From the NCBI RefSeq assembly GCF_039533685.1, contig NZ_BAAATZ010000035.1, positions 1 through 64,000 on the forward strand: a stretch of 64,000 nucleotides of DNA. Direction: 5' to 3'. The notes under the pieces are model-generated. The model worked only from the letters and a program-made list of their open reading frames with translations. It made no database searches and had not been told where the DNA came from. Positions 1 through 7,084 of the stretch are shown in pieces. The position numbers and the translations under genes were made by a program. Source of the DNA: Actinocorallia aurantiaca (GTDB taxonomy: Bacteria; Actinomycetota; Actinomycetes; Streptosporangiales; Streptosporangiaceae). The stretch's first letter is position 1. Each line of letters begins with the position of its first letter.

Positions 1-179
1 GCCTTCCGGCGTTTCCCTCTCTGCGACTCTTCTAACTTAGCAGGCCTTTTGTCCCTGTCAAACCCGCTCTTTCGAGCGAATTCTTCCCGAGAAGACCTTT
101 TGCAGTTCGTTCTCCGCCTTTCGGCGTTTCCCTCGCTGCGATGTTTCTAATTTAGCAGGCCCTTCTGAAGTGTCAAACC
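1..179. repeat. 64-bp direct repeat, two copies (1-64 and 116-179)
   Basis: Positions 1-64 and 116-179 align without gaps at about 51 of 64 bases. Shared cores include GGCGTTTCCCTC, TTTAGCAGGCC-like and TGTCAAACC. The stretch is much richer in A/T than the surrounding genes and has no credible reading frame. The first copy starts at the window edge, so more copies may lie to the left. Its origin is unknown. Confidence 0.6.
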
Positions 180-504
180 AGCGGAGTTCTCCGCTTCGTT
201 TACACTTCCCAGACCATTTCCACGCGCAGCACTGACCTCGAACTTCGAAGAGTTCGCGATTCTCTGCTCGAGTGGAGTCCTGCCGGGGCCGGCCGCCTCA
301 GGCGTCCTGCATCCCCTCAATGGGCTGACCGGTCCAGAGTAACCCGGCGGACTGCCGTCCGCACGTGGTTTTCCTCAGGTCGGTTCGCCGAGCTTACGCA
401 GACCGTCCAGGGACGTCAAACCGGAGGGCCCGAGGGTGGCGGGCGCCACAGGAGTTCAGTACCTTCTACCGACCCAGTCGACGTTCCGGACCGGTGGAGG
501 CACA
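180..504. other. non-coding stretch before the first gene
   Basis: No frame here shows protein-like composition. Two small hairpins are visible: AGCGGAG-TT-CTCCGCT at 180-195, which could terminate a gene to the left, and CGAACT-N6-AGTTCG at 239-256. No tRNA or rRNA was recognised. Confidence 0.4.
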
Positions 505-1206
505 GTGGCGACGCCGACCGTCGCGGGGGCGCTCAACGAGCAGAACGCCAGCCGGTTCGTGGTCGCCGGCGCCCTCGCCCCCGCGTTGTACGACATCCGC
601 GCCTCCCGGCTCCGGGCGCTGCCCGGCCTGGTGGAGGTGCATGCCGATCCGGTCAGGTTCCGCGCGGCGGCCGACCCCCGGGCGCGCGGCCTCCATCTGA
701 GCTGCGGCGCGGCCCTCTTCAATCTGCGGTTGTCCTCTGCGCAGGTGGGTTACGAGCCGGTCGTCAGGCTGCTGCCCGACCGGGGGCATCCGACGCTGCT
801 GGCGTCCGTGCGGCTGGCGGGGCCCCGGCGTTCCCACCCGGAGGAGCGGCTCCTTTACGCGACGAGCCTCCGTCCGCTCCCCGGCCGCCAGCCCTACGGG
901 GATCAGCGCCCTCCCCTTCCCGTGCTGCAGGAGCTTCAGGAAGCGGTGCGGTTGGAGGGGGCGACGCTGCATCTCCTCCCGCGGAGCGGCGGACCGCAGA
1001 CGGCCGCGATCGCGACTTCGGGAGACGGTCCTTCCGCGTGGCTGCGCGCCGGCCAGGCGTTGCAGAGCCTCCTGCTGCACGGGGCGGTCCGCGCGGTGTC
1101 CGTCTCCTTCCTCTACGAGGTGAGCCGGGTGCCGCGCGCGCTGGAGGCGCTCCAGCCGGGTGAGGTCCCGCAGGTCGCGGTGGATCTGGCGCGCACCGGC
1201 CTTTGA
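505..1206 (+). CDS. Acg-family nitroreductase-like protein, internally shortened
   Basis: The 233-residue product resembles the FMN-binding Acg/Rv3131 family of dormancy-associated nitroreductase-like proteins. Recognisable stretches are the LHLSCGAALFNLRL block, YEPVVRLLPD, and the C-terminal DGPSAWLRAGQALQSLLL block that contacts the second subunit in this family. Family members are usually about 320-330 residues; here roughly 70 residues are missing between the LHLLP segment and the C-terminal block, and the usual HTNRRPF segment has become RPLPGRQPYG. GTG at 505 is preferred because GGAGG lies at 496-500; an in-frame GTG at 436 would add 23 residues. FMN binding may be lost. Function is inferred from family only. 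Confidence 0.6.
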   Translation: MATPTVAGALNEQNASRFVVAGALAPALYDIRASRLRALPGLVEVHADPVRFRAAADPRARGLHLSCGAALFNLRLSSAQVGYEPVVRLLPDRGHPTLLASVRLAGPRRSHPEERLLYATSLRPLPGRQPYGDQRPPLPVLQELQEAVRLEGATLHLLPRSGGPQTAAIATSGDGPSAWLRAGQALQSLLLHGAVRAVSVSFLYEVSRVPRALEALQPGEVPQVAVDLARTGL

Positions 1207-1230
1207 GGTGCGGCGCCGGACGCCGGGGGT

Positions 1231-2052
1231 TCAGCGCTCCGGCAGGTAGACGGACAGGCGCACCTGCGCCTCGGTCCGGATCCTCGGCCCCAGCGCCTCG
1301 AGCCGGGTCCGCAGTTCCTCCGCCGGCACGTGGTGGGCGCTGGGCGTCATGCCGACGAGGGTGGCCGCCTCTTCTCCGGTGAGGTCCAGGGGCATCGTCA
1401 CCGTGCCGGCCTCGTCGAGGCGGAAGACGCCCTCGAACGTCTCCGCCAGCCGCTCGTCCTTGCGCTCGTCCACCGACAGCAGCCCCAGCGGCCCGACGAG
1501 CCCGGACAGGTGGGCCGCCGTCGGCGTCACCACCAGGAGCCGTCCTCCCGGACGCAGGACCCTGCGGAACTCGGGGGCGTTGCGGGGGGCGAAGACGTCG
1601 TAGACGGTGTCGACCGTCGCGTCGCGCACCGGGAGGTCGCGCCAGAGGTCGGCGACGACCGCGCCGATCTTCGGGTGGGCGCGGGCCGCGCGGCGCATGG
1701 CGTGCTTGGAGAGGTCCAGGGCGAGCCCGCGCTCGGCGCCTCCGGAGCCGAGGGCGGCGGCGAGGTAGTGGCCGGTGCCCGCGCCCGCGTCCAGCACGGT
1801 GCCGGAGGCCGCTTCCGCCAGGGCGGCGGTCAGCCGCGCGTAGTGATCCGCGGCGAGGAAGTCCGCGCGGGCCTGGACCATGGCCGCGGTGTCGGCGGTG
1901 CCGGTCCCGGTGTCGCCGGCCAGCAGGGCGACATACCCCTGGCGGGCGATGTCGAAGGAGTGCCCCGCCGGGCAGCGGAGCGTCCGCTCCCGCTGGGCCA
2001 GGTCCCTTCCGCACAGCGGACAGGCCAGCAGGTCTTCGACGTCGTTCAGCAC
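1231..2052 (-). CDS. RlmA-type 23S rRNA (guanine-N1)-methyltransferase
   Basis: This 273-residue protein is a class I SAM-dependent methyltransferase of the RlmA family, which methylates N1 of a guanine in 23S rRNA hairpin 35 (G745 or G748). Zinc ligands C11, C14, C27 and H31 (CPLC ... CPAGHSFD) form the family N-terminal zinc finger. The glycine-rich SAM loop VLDAGAGTG is at about residues 86-94. Length matches the family. In other actinomycetes the RlmA-II branch (TlrB) gives resistance to some macrolides, so a resistance role is possible but not shown. The start is GTG at 2052. It stands alone, 57 nt downstream of the thioredoxin gene on the same strand. Confidence 0.85.
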   Translation of the reverse strand: MLNDVEDLLACPLCGRDLAQRERTLRCPAGHSFDIARQGYVALLAGDTGTGTADTAAMVQARADFLAADHYARLTAALAEAASGTVLDAGAGTGHYLAAALGSGGAERGLALDLSKHAMRRAARAHPKIGAVVADLWRDLPVRDATVDTVYDVFAPRNAPEFRRVLRPGGRLLVVTPTAAHLSGLVGPLGLLSVDERKDERLAETFEGVFRLDEAGTVTMPLDLTGEEAATLVGMTPSAHHVPAEELRTRLEALGPRIRTEAQVRLSVYLPER

Positions 2053-2109
2053 CCGACCAGGCTAGGGCGTGCGGCCGGGTGACCGTCCGGGCCGGTCACC
2101 CGGGGGCGG

Positions 2110-2466
2110 TCAGCTCTGCTCGAGCTTCTGCCTGATCTCGTCCATGTCCAGGGCCCGGACCTGTTCGATGATGCTCTCGAGGGCCTGCTCGGGCAGGGCG
2201 CCGGGCTCGGCGTAGACGATGACGCCGTCGCGGACCGCCATGATCGTGGGGATCGAGCGCACGTCGAAGCGGGCGGAGAGCGCCGGCTGGTCCTCGGTGT
2301 CGACCTTGCCGAAGGTGACGTCGGGGTGCCTCTCGGAGACCTTCTCGTAGACGGGCCCGAAGCGCATGCAGGGGCCGCACCAGGAGGCCCAGAAGTCGAT
2401 CAGGACGATGCCCTCGCCCTGCGCCGCCTCGTCGAAGGTGTCCTCAGTCAGCTGGACCGTCGCCAT
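2110..2466 (-). CDS. trxA: thioredoxin
   Basis: A 118-residue cytoplasmic thioredoxin with the redox-active WCGPC motif (C30 and C33) and the cis-proline region RSIPTI. It reduces protein disulfides with electrons from thioredoxin reductase, which is not in this window. The C-terminus is about 10 residues longer than E. coli thioredoxin. It is divergent from the sigma-factor gene at 2626, and the 159-bp gap carries a strong sigma-R-type promoter facing the sigma gene. A second GGGAAT faces trxA at 2551-2546, but the expected GTT at the right distance is absent, so control of trxA itself by sigma-R is only a possibility. Confidence 0.93.
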   Translation of the reverse strand: MATVQLTEDTFDEAAQGEGIVLIDFWASWCGPCMRFGPVYEKVSERHPDVTFGKVDTEDQPALSARFDVRSIPTIMAVRDGVIVYAEPGALPEQALESIIEQVRALDMDEIRQKLEQS

Positions 2467-2561
2467 GCCTGGGTTCTCCCGTTCTGCAGCGTATTGGATG
2501 CCCCTGAAGTGGGCACTCCGTAGAGCAATGAAGGCTGCTATGGCTATTCCCTCGCCGATCC

Positions 2562-2588
2562 GGGAATCACAGAGCCGTAATTAACGTT
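2562..2588 (+). promoter_or_regulatory. sigma-R-type promoter: GGGAAT-N18-GTT
   Basis: GGGAAT at 2562-2567, an 18-nt spacer and GTT at 2586-2588 fit the published actinomycete sigma-R consensus GGAAT-N18-GTT exactly. It lies 38 nt before the ATG of the sigma-factor gene, which gives a plausible 5' leader of about 30 nt. In Streptomyces coelicolor hrdD is a known sigma-R target, which agrees with the gene downstream. Confidence 0.72.
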
Positions 2589-2625
2589 GGCAGTGTAGGG
2601 AACCCTCGACCGGAGAAGGGGCAGG

Positions 2626-3636
2626 ATGGCTGCAACTCGTAGAGCGATCGCGGACAACCCCGACAAGGATCTCGTCGGCGCTTACCTCGACCGGATCGGG
2701 CGCAGGCAGCTGCTCGACGCCGCCCGGGAGGTCGAACTGGCCAAGGCGATCGAGGCGGGCCTGTACGCCCGGCAGCTGCTCGAGACAGGTGAGCTGCCCC
2801 CCGGGGTCGAGCCGTCGGAGCTGCGGGAACTCGTCGAGCTGGGCCTGGACGCCAAGCAGCGGTTCGTCGAGGCCAACCTGCGGCTGGTGGTGTCGATCGC
2901 GCGCAAGTACCCCACCGAGGCCCTGCCTCTGATCGACCTGATCCAGGAGGGCAACCTCGGCCTGATGCGGGCGGTCGAGAAGTTCGACTACCGGCGCGGC
3001 TACAAGTTCTCCACCTACGCCACCTGGTGGATCAGGCAGGCGATCGGGCGGGGGCTCAGCCACACCGCGCGGGCCATCCGGCTGCCGGTGCACGTGGAGG
3101 AGGAGCTGTCCCGGCTGCGCCGGGCCGAGCGCACGCTCAACCGGGAGCTGGGCCGCGACCCCCTCCGCGAGGAGCTGGCCGCCCTCCTGGACACCACGCC
3201 CGAGCATGTGGACGAGCTGCTGCGCTGGCGTCGCGACCCGGCCAGCCTCGACGCCAGCGTGGACGAGGAGGGCGACACCCCGATGGGAACGCTCCTTCAG
3301 GACCCCGAGGCGATCTCTCCGGAGAACGAGGTGGTCGCCGCCGACGACCTGGAGGGCCTGGTCCGCATGCTCGAGCGGCTTCCGGCCAGGGAGCAGGCGA
3401 TCCTGCGCGCCCGGTTCGGCATGGAGAGCGGAGAGCCCCAGTCCTACGCCCAGATCGGCGCCCGGTACGGGCTGAGCCACAACCGGGTGCGCCAGATCAC
3501 CGACCGTTCGCTGCGGCGGCTGCGCCAGCTGGTGGCGGAGTCGGACGCCGAGAGCGGGATCGCCGTGCAGGCCGCCCCCGTCCGGGCGCGCAAGTCCGTC
3601 GAGCAGGCCGACCCCGCCGCCCGGGCCGCCGCGTGA
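2626..3636 (+). CDS. group 2 sigma-70 factor (HrdD/SigB-like)
   Basis: A 336-residue RNA polymerase sigma factor without the long acidic region 1.1 of the housekeeping HrdB/SigA. Region 1.2 starts near residue 15 (DLVGAYLDRIGRRQLL). Region 2, with core-binding and -10 recognition, is at about 80-145 (ANLRLVVSIARKYP, DLIQEGNLGLMRAVEKFDY, FSTYATWWIRQAIGR). Region 4.2 is at about 272-302 with the helix-turn-helix SYAQIGARYGLSHNRVRQI. This architecture is that of non-essential group 2 sigmas. GGAGAAGGGG precedes the ATG. The sigma-R-type promoter upstream suggests thiol-oxidative stress raises its level, linking it to the divergent thioredoxin. Orthology to hrdD rather than another Hrd paralogue is inference. 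Confidence 0.88.
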   Translation: MAATRRAIADNPDKDLVGAYLDRIGRRQLLDAAREVELAKAIEAGLYARQLLETGELPPGVEPSELRELVELGLDAKQRFVEANLRLVVSIARKYPTEALPLIDLIQEGNLGLMRAVEKFDYRRGYKFSTYATWWIRQAIGRGLSHTARAIRLPVHVEEELSRLRRAERTLNRELGRDPLREELAALLDTTPEHVDELLRWRRDPASLDASVDEEGDTPMGTLLQDPEAISPENEVVAADDLEGLVRMLERLPAREQAILRARFGMESGEPQSYAQIGARYGLSHNRVRQITDRSLRRLRQLVAESDAESGIAVQAAPVRARKSVEQADPAARAAA

Positions 3637-3662
3637 CCGGTTCCTCCCCCGTTGAGGCCGGG

Positions 3663-3679
3663 CCCCGGTATACCCGGGG
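3663..3679. terminator. candidate terminator hairpin after the sigma-factor gene
   Basis: CCCCGG-TATAC-CCGGGG forms a perfect 6-bp GC stem 26 nt after the sigma stop codon. There is no U-tract, as is common for actinomycete terminators. Confidence 0.4.
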
Positions 3680-3757
3680 TATGTCGCCGGCCCGACACGG
3701 TCGTCCCACCCCCGCGACGGTGTCCTCATCCCGCGGGCTGTCCTACTCTGATATGTC

Positions 3758-5104
3758 GTGAGCACCCAGAGCAGCACCTCGTTCGATCTCGACGCCTGGC
3801 GCGGGCTGACCGCCCTTCAGCAGCCGGAATGGGCCGATTCGGCCGAACTCGAAGCGGTAACCGCCGAGCTGGCCGCACAGCCTCCGCTGGTCTTCGCCGG
3901 CGAGTGCGACCAGCTGAAGGAAAGACTGGCCGCGGTCGCCCGCGGCGAGGCCATCGTGCTGCAGGGCGGTGACTGCGCGGAGACCTTCGAGGGCTCGAAC
4001 GCCGACGCCGTCCGCAACAAGATCAAGACCCTGCTGCAGATGGCGGTGGTGCTGACCTACGCGGGCAGCGTCCCGGTGGTCAAGATCGGCCGGATGGCCG
4101 GCCAGTTCGCCAAGCCGCGCTCCAAGCCCACCGAGACCCGCGACGGGGTGACCCTCCCCGCCTACCGCGGCGACATGGTCAACGACGTCGAGTTCACCCC
4201 CGAGGCCCGGCGCAACGACCCGCGGCGGCTGCTGCGCGCCTACTACTCGGCGGCCACCACGCTGAACCTCACCCGCGCCTTCACCAAGGGCGGCTACGCC
4301 GACCTGCGCCAGGTGCACGCCTGGAACCAGGACTTCGTGGCGGGCAGCCCGGCCGGGCAGCGCTACGAGCTGGTCGCCGGCGAGATCGACCGGGCGCTGA
4401 CCTTCATGCGCGCCTGCGGGGCCGACCCCGAGGAGTTCTCCGAGGTCGACTTCTACTCCAGCCACGAGGCACTGGTCCTGGACTACGAGCGGGCCCTCAC
4501 CCGGATCGACACCCGGACGGGCCTGCCCTACGACGTGTCGGCCCACTTCCTGTGGATCGGCGAGCGCACCCGCCAGCTCGACGGGGCGCACGTGGAGTTC
4601 CTGCGCCACATCCGCAACCCGATCGGCGTCAAGCTGGGCCCGACGACCACGGCGGACGACGCGCTGGCGCTCATCGAGCGGCTCAACCCCGAGGGCGAGC
4701 CGGGCCGGCTCACCTTCATCACCCGGATGGGCGCGGGCAAGGTGCGCGACGCGCTGCCCCCGCTGGTGGAGAAGGTCAACGGATCGGGCGCGCCGGTGGT
4801 GTGGCTGTGCGACCCGATGCACGGCAACACCTTCGAGGCCGAGTCGGGCCACAAGACCCGCCGGCTGGACGACGTCCTCGACGAGATCACCGGGTTCTTC
4901 GAGGTGCACCGCGCCCTGGGCACCCACCCCGGCGGCGTGCACCTGGAGTTCACCGGCGACGACGTGACCGAGTGCATCGGCGGCGGCCACGGGCTCGCCG
5001 AGAGCGACCTGCACGAGCGGTACGAGACCGCCTGCGACCCGCGTCTCAACCGGCAGCAGTCCCTCGACCTGGCCTTCCTGGTCGCGGAGATGTACCGGGG
5101 CTGA
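3758..5104 (+). CDS. class II 3-deoxy-7-phosphoheptulonate (DAHP) synthase
   Basis: A 448-residue class II (plant/actinobacterial) DAHP synthase. It condenses phosphoenolpyruvate with erythrose 4-phosphate, the first step of the shikimate pathway to aromatic amino acids. Characteristic segments are LQGGDCAETF with C73 (equivalent to the metal-binding cysteine), KIGRMAGQFAKPRSKPTE, the NPIGVKLGPTT loop and CDPMHGNT. Length is normal for the class. The GTG at 3758 gives the expected N-terminus STQSSTSFDLDAWR. The gene is monocistronic and converges with the anti-sigma gene only 5 bp after its stop. It could serve primary or secondary aromatic metabolism; nothing nearby suggests an antibiotic cluster. 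Confidence 0.95.
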   Translation: MSTQSSTSFDLDAWRGLTALQQPEWADSAELEAVTAELAAQPPLVFAGECDQLKERLAAVARGEAIVLQGGDCAETFEGSNADAVRNKIKTLLQMAVVLTYAGSVPVVKIGRMAGQFAKPRSKPTETRDGVTLPAYRGDMVNDVEFTPEARRNDPRRLLRAYYSAATTLNLTRAFTKGGYADLRQVHAWNQDFVAGSPAGQRYELVAGEIDRALTFMRACGADPEEFSEVDFYSSHEALVLDYERALTRIDTRTGLPYDVSAHFLWIGERTRQLDGAHVEFLRHIRNPIGVKLGPTTTADDALALIERLNPEGEPGRLTFITRMGAGKVRDALPPLVEKVNGSGAPVVWLCDPMHGNTFEAESGHKTRRLDDVLDEITGFFEVHRALGTHPGGVHLEFTGDDVTECIGGGHGLAESDLHERYETACDPRLNRQQSLDLAFLVAEMYRG

Positions 5105-5109
5105 GCTCC

Positions 5110-5511
5110 TCAGCTCGCGACGGCGGCCTGGGAGGTGACGTCGATCTCGGCCCACACGACCTTGCCGCCGTCCGGCGCCGGTTCGGCGCCCCAGGCCCTG
5201 GCGTAGCAGTCGACCAGGAAGATGCCGCGGCCCCCGTCGGAGAGCGGGTGGGGGCTGCGCAGCACCGGCAGCCGGTGGTCGCGGTCGCGCACCTCGACCC
5301 GGACGTGGCCCTCGCCCCGCACCAGCCTCAGCTCGAACGGGGTCGCGGCGTGCGTGACGGCGTTGGCGACGAGTTCGGCGACGACGGCCGTCACCGGCTC
5401 CTCCCCCACGGTCATGTTCCAGGCCCGCATCGTCCTGACCACGAGCCTGCGCGACTGCTCCACGGCCTCGGTCAGCGGAGCCGCCCTCAAAGTGGTCTCG
5501 TCGTACATCAC
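5110..5511 (-). CDS. RsbW/SpoIIAB-like anti-sigma ATP-binding protein
   Basis: A 133-residue GHKL (HATPase_c) domain protein of the anti-sigma kinase type. The N-box ELVANAVTHA is at about residues 42-52 and the G1/G2 region DGGRGIFLVDCYA near 90-105. Such proteins hold a sigma factor and phosphorylate an anti-anti-sigma STAS partner. The start is GTG at 5511, overlapping the STAS stop as GTGA; the adjacent ATG at 5508 is equally possible. It is the last gene of a three-gene unit of phosphatase, STAS and kinase. Which sigma factor it binds is unknown; these small actinomycete ATPases are often orphan regulators. Confidence 0.85.
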   Translation of the reverse strand: MMYDETTLRAAPLTEAVEQSRRLVVRTMRAWNMTVGEEPVTAVVAELVANAVTHAATPFELRLVRGEGHVRVEVRDRDHRLPVLRSPHPLSDGGRGIFLVDCYARAWGAEPAPDGGKVVWAEIDVTSQAAVAS

Positions 5512-5819
5512 AGCTCGCGTATCAGGTATTTGTCCAGGCCGGTGGTGCGCAGGACGTTCTGCACCCGTCCCTGGGCCCCGGTCACGACGAGGGCGGCGTT
5601 GGTCACCCGCGCGTGCTTGTAAGCCCGTACCAGCACGTTCAGCCCCGAGGAGTCGCAGAAGTCCACCGCGGCCAGGTCGACGACGATCTGTCGATCACCT
5701 TCGTCGAGCAGGCCGATCAGATGGCTCTGCAGGCTCTCGGAGGAGTGCAGGTCGATGGAACCGCGTGCTGTCACCAGCGTCCGGTCTTCGTCTTTTCTCG
5801 TGTCCAGGGCCAGCCTCAC
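5508..5819 (-). CDS. STAS-domain anti-anti-sigma factor
   Basis: A 103-residue single STAS domain. The phosphorylation site is the serine pair S57/S58 in VDFCDSSGLNVL. In this family the unphosphorylated form captures the RsbW-like kinase and frees its sigma factor, and the PP2C partner restores that form. Both partners are encoded immediately on either side: the phosphatase 21 nt upstream and the kinase overlapping downstream. The arrangement is a complete partner-switch module. Length is normal. Confidence 0.9.
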   Translation of the reverse strand: MRLALDTRKDEDRTLVTARGSIDLHSSESLQSHLIGLLDEGDRQIVVDLAAVDFCDSSGLNVLVRAYKHARVTNAALVVTGAQGRVQNVLRTTGLDKYLIREL

Positions 5820-5840
5820 CAGACAAACATAACCCGGACG

Positions 5841-7019
5841 TCAATCCAGAGCGCGCAGCACCACTATCGCCATGTCGTCCTGACCGGGATCGGATGAGTA
5901 GTCCCGGACGGCCTGTTCGACCGTGGCGGCGACCGCTCCGGCGCTGAGCCCGGCGCAGGAGGCCAGCAGTTCCTCCAGCCCGTTCCCGTCTCCGAGCAGG
6001 ACCTCGCCGTTGCGGCGCTCGGTCACCCCGTCGGTGCAGGAGAAGAGCACGTCGCCCGGTTCCAGTTTGGTGGCGTCGGCCTCGAACACGATGTCCTCGA
6101 CCACGCCGAGCAGCGGCTGCGGCGTGGCGCACTCGGTCACCTTGCCGTCGGGCGAGAGGATCAGCGGCAACGGGTGCCCGGCGCACACCAGGGACAGCTC
6201 GCCCTGGTCGGTCAGCTCGCCGTGCAGGAGGGTGAGCAGGCGCCCCCGGTCGCCCTCGGCGAGGATCAACCGGTTCAGGCGCTCCACGACGTCCGACAGC
6301 GGCATGCCCTCGGCGCCGAGGATGCGCAGCGCGTGCCGGGCGAGGCCGGTGACCGCGGCGGCCACGGGCCCCGTGCCGCAGACGTCCCCGATCGCGAACC
6401 GCCACCGGGTGCGTCCGTCCTCACTGGGAGGACAGGCGAATACGTCGTAGAAGTCACCGCCCACCTCGGCTCCCTCGCCGGCGGGGTTGTAGGCGACCGC
6501 CAGATCGAATCCGGGAAGATCCGGCAGCTCCGGAGGCAGAAGGCTGCGTTGCAGCGCTAGGCTTGTGGACTTCTGTTCCGCGTACAGCCTCGCATTGTCC
6601 AAGGCCAAAGCCGATCTTCGGACGAGTTCCTCGGCCAACTCGAAGTAGTCTGGTGGGAACCGCCCGGACCGGCCGATCGCGATCGCGCCGAGCTCCCTCC
6701 CCCGGGCGACCAGAGGGATCGTGCACGCCAGATCGTTGCCCCAGGGAACGGGCGGTCCCGACGGCGGCAGGCCCTCGATCCGCAGGAGGTGTTTCAGGTC
6801 ATCCGAGCAGTCTTCATCGGTGTGCCAGACATAGACCGGCGGCTGGTCCTCGTCGGTGTAGGCCGCGCACCAGGTGGCCAGCCGAGGTACGACCAGTTGC
6901 GCGGTCAGCGCCAGGATCCCCTGGGGGTCCAGGGTCCCGGCGAGCAGTTCGCTCGCCTCCGCGACGAAGGTCATCCACCCCCGCCAGGTTCTCTCATTGG
7001 ACTCAGCCGAAGAGGACAT
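5841..7019 (-). CDS. GAF-SpoIIE (PP2C) serine phosphatase, RsbU-like
   Basis: A 392-residue protein with an N-terminal GAF-like sensor (about residues 10-165) and a C-terminal PP2C/SpoIIE phosphatase. Metal-binding aspartates are in GGDFYDVF, FAIGDVCGTG, LFSCTDGVTE and GQDDMAIVVL. The linker ARLYAEQKSTSLALQRSLLPPELP is typical of RsbU/RsbP enzymes. It should dephosphorylate the STAS protein encoded next to it, with activity gated by whatever the GAF domain senses. It is divergent from the HAMP-repeat kinase, with a 65-bp shared upstream region, suggesting coupled stress signalling. Confidence 0.9.
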   Translation of the reverse strand: MSSSAESNERTWRGWMTFVAEASELLAGTLDPQGILALTAQLVVPRLATWCAAYTDEDQPPVYVWHTDEDCSDDLKHLLRIEGLPPSGPPVPWGNDLACTIPLVARGRELGAIAIGRSGRFPPDYFELAEELVRRSALALDNARLYAEQKSTSLALQRSLLPPELPDLPGFDLAVAYNPAGEGAEVGGDFYDVFACPPSEDGRTRWRFAIGDVCGTGPVAAAVTGLARHALRILGAEGMPLSDVVERLNRLILAEGDRGRLLTLLHGELTDQGELSLVCAGHPLPLILSPDGKVTECATPQPLLGVVEDIVFEADATKLEPGDVLFSCTDGVTERRNGEVLLGDGNGLEELLASCAGLSAGAVAATVEQAVRDYSSDPGQDDMAIVVLRALD

Positions 7020-7084
7020 TACCCGGTCCTGTCCATTCGCTCGATCAGTGACGGACTCCCCACTGGATGTACTAGGAGCACCCT

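Noticed and set aside
1..504. rRNA or tRNA genes at the left edge.
   Set aside because: The repeats and hairpins do not form a cloverleaf or match conserved rRNA segments that I can recognise.
2525..2551. A second sigma-R promoter facing trxA.
   Set aside because: GGGAAT is present on the minus strand, but the bases 18 nt on are not GTT, so only the sigma-gene promoter is reported.
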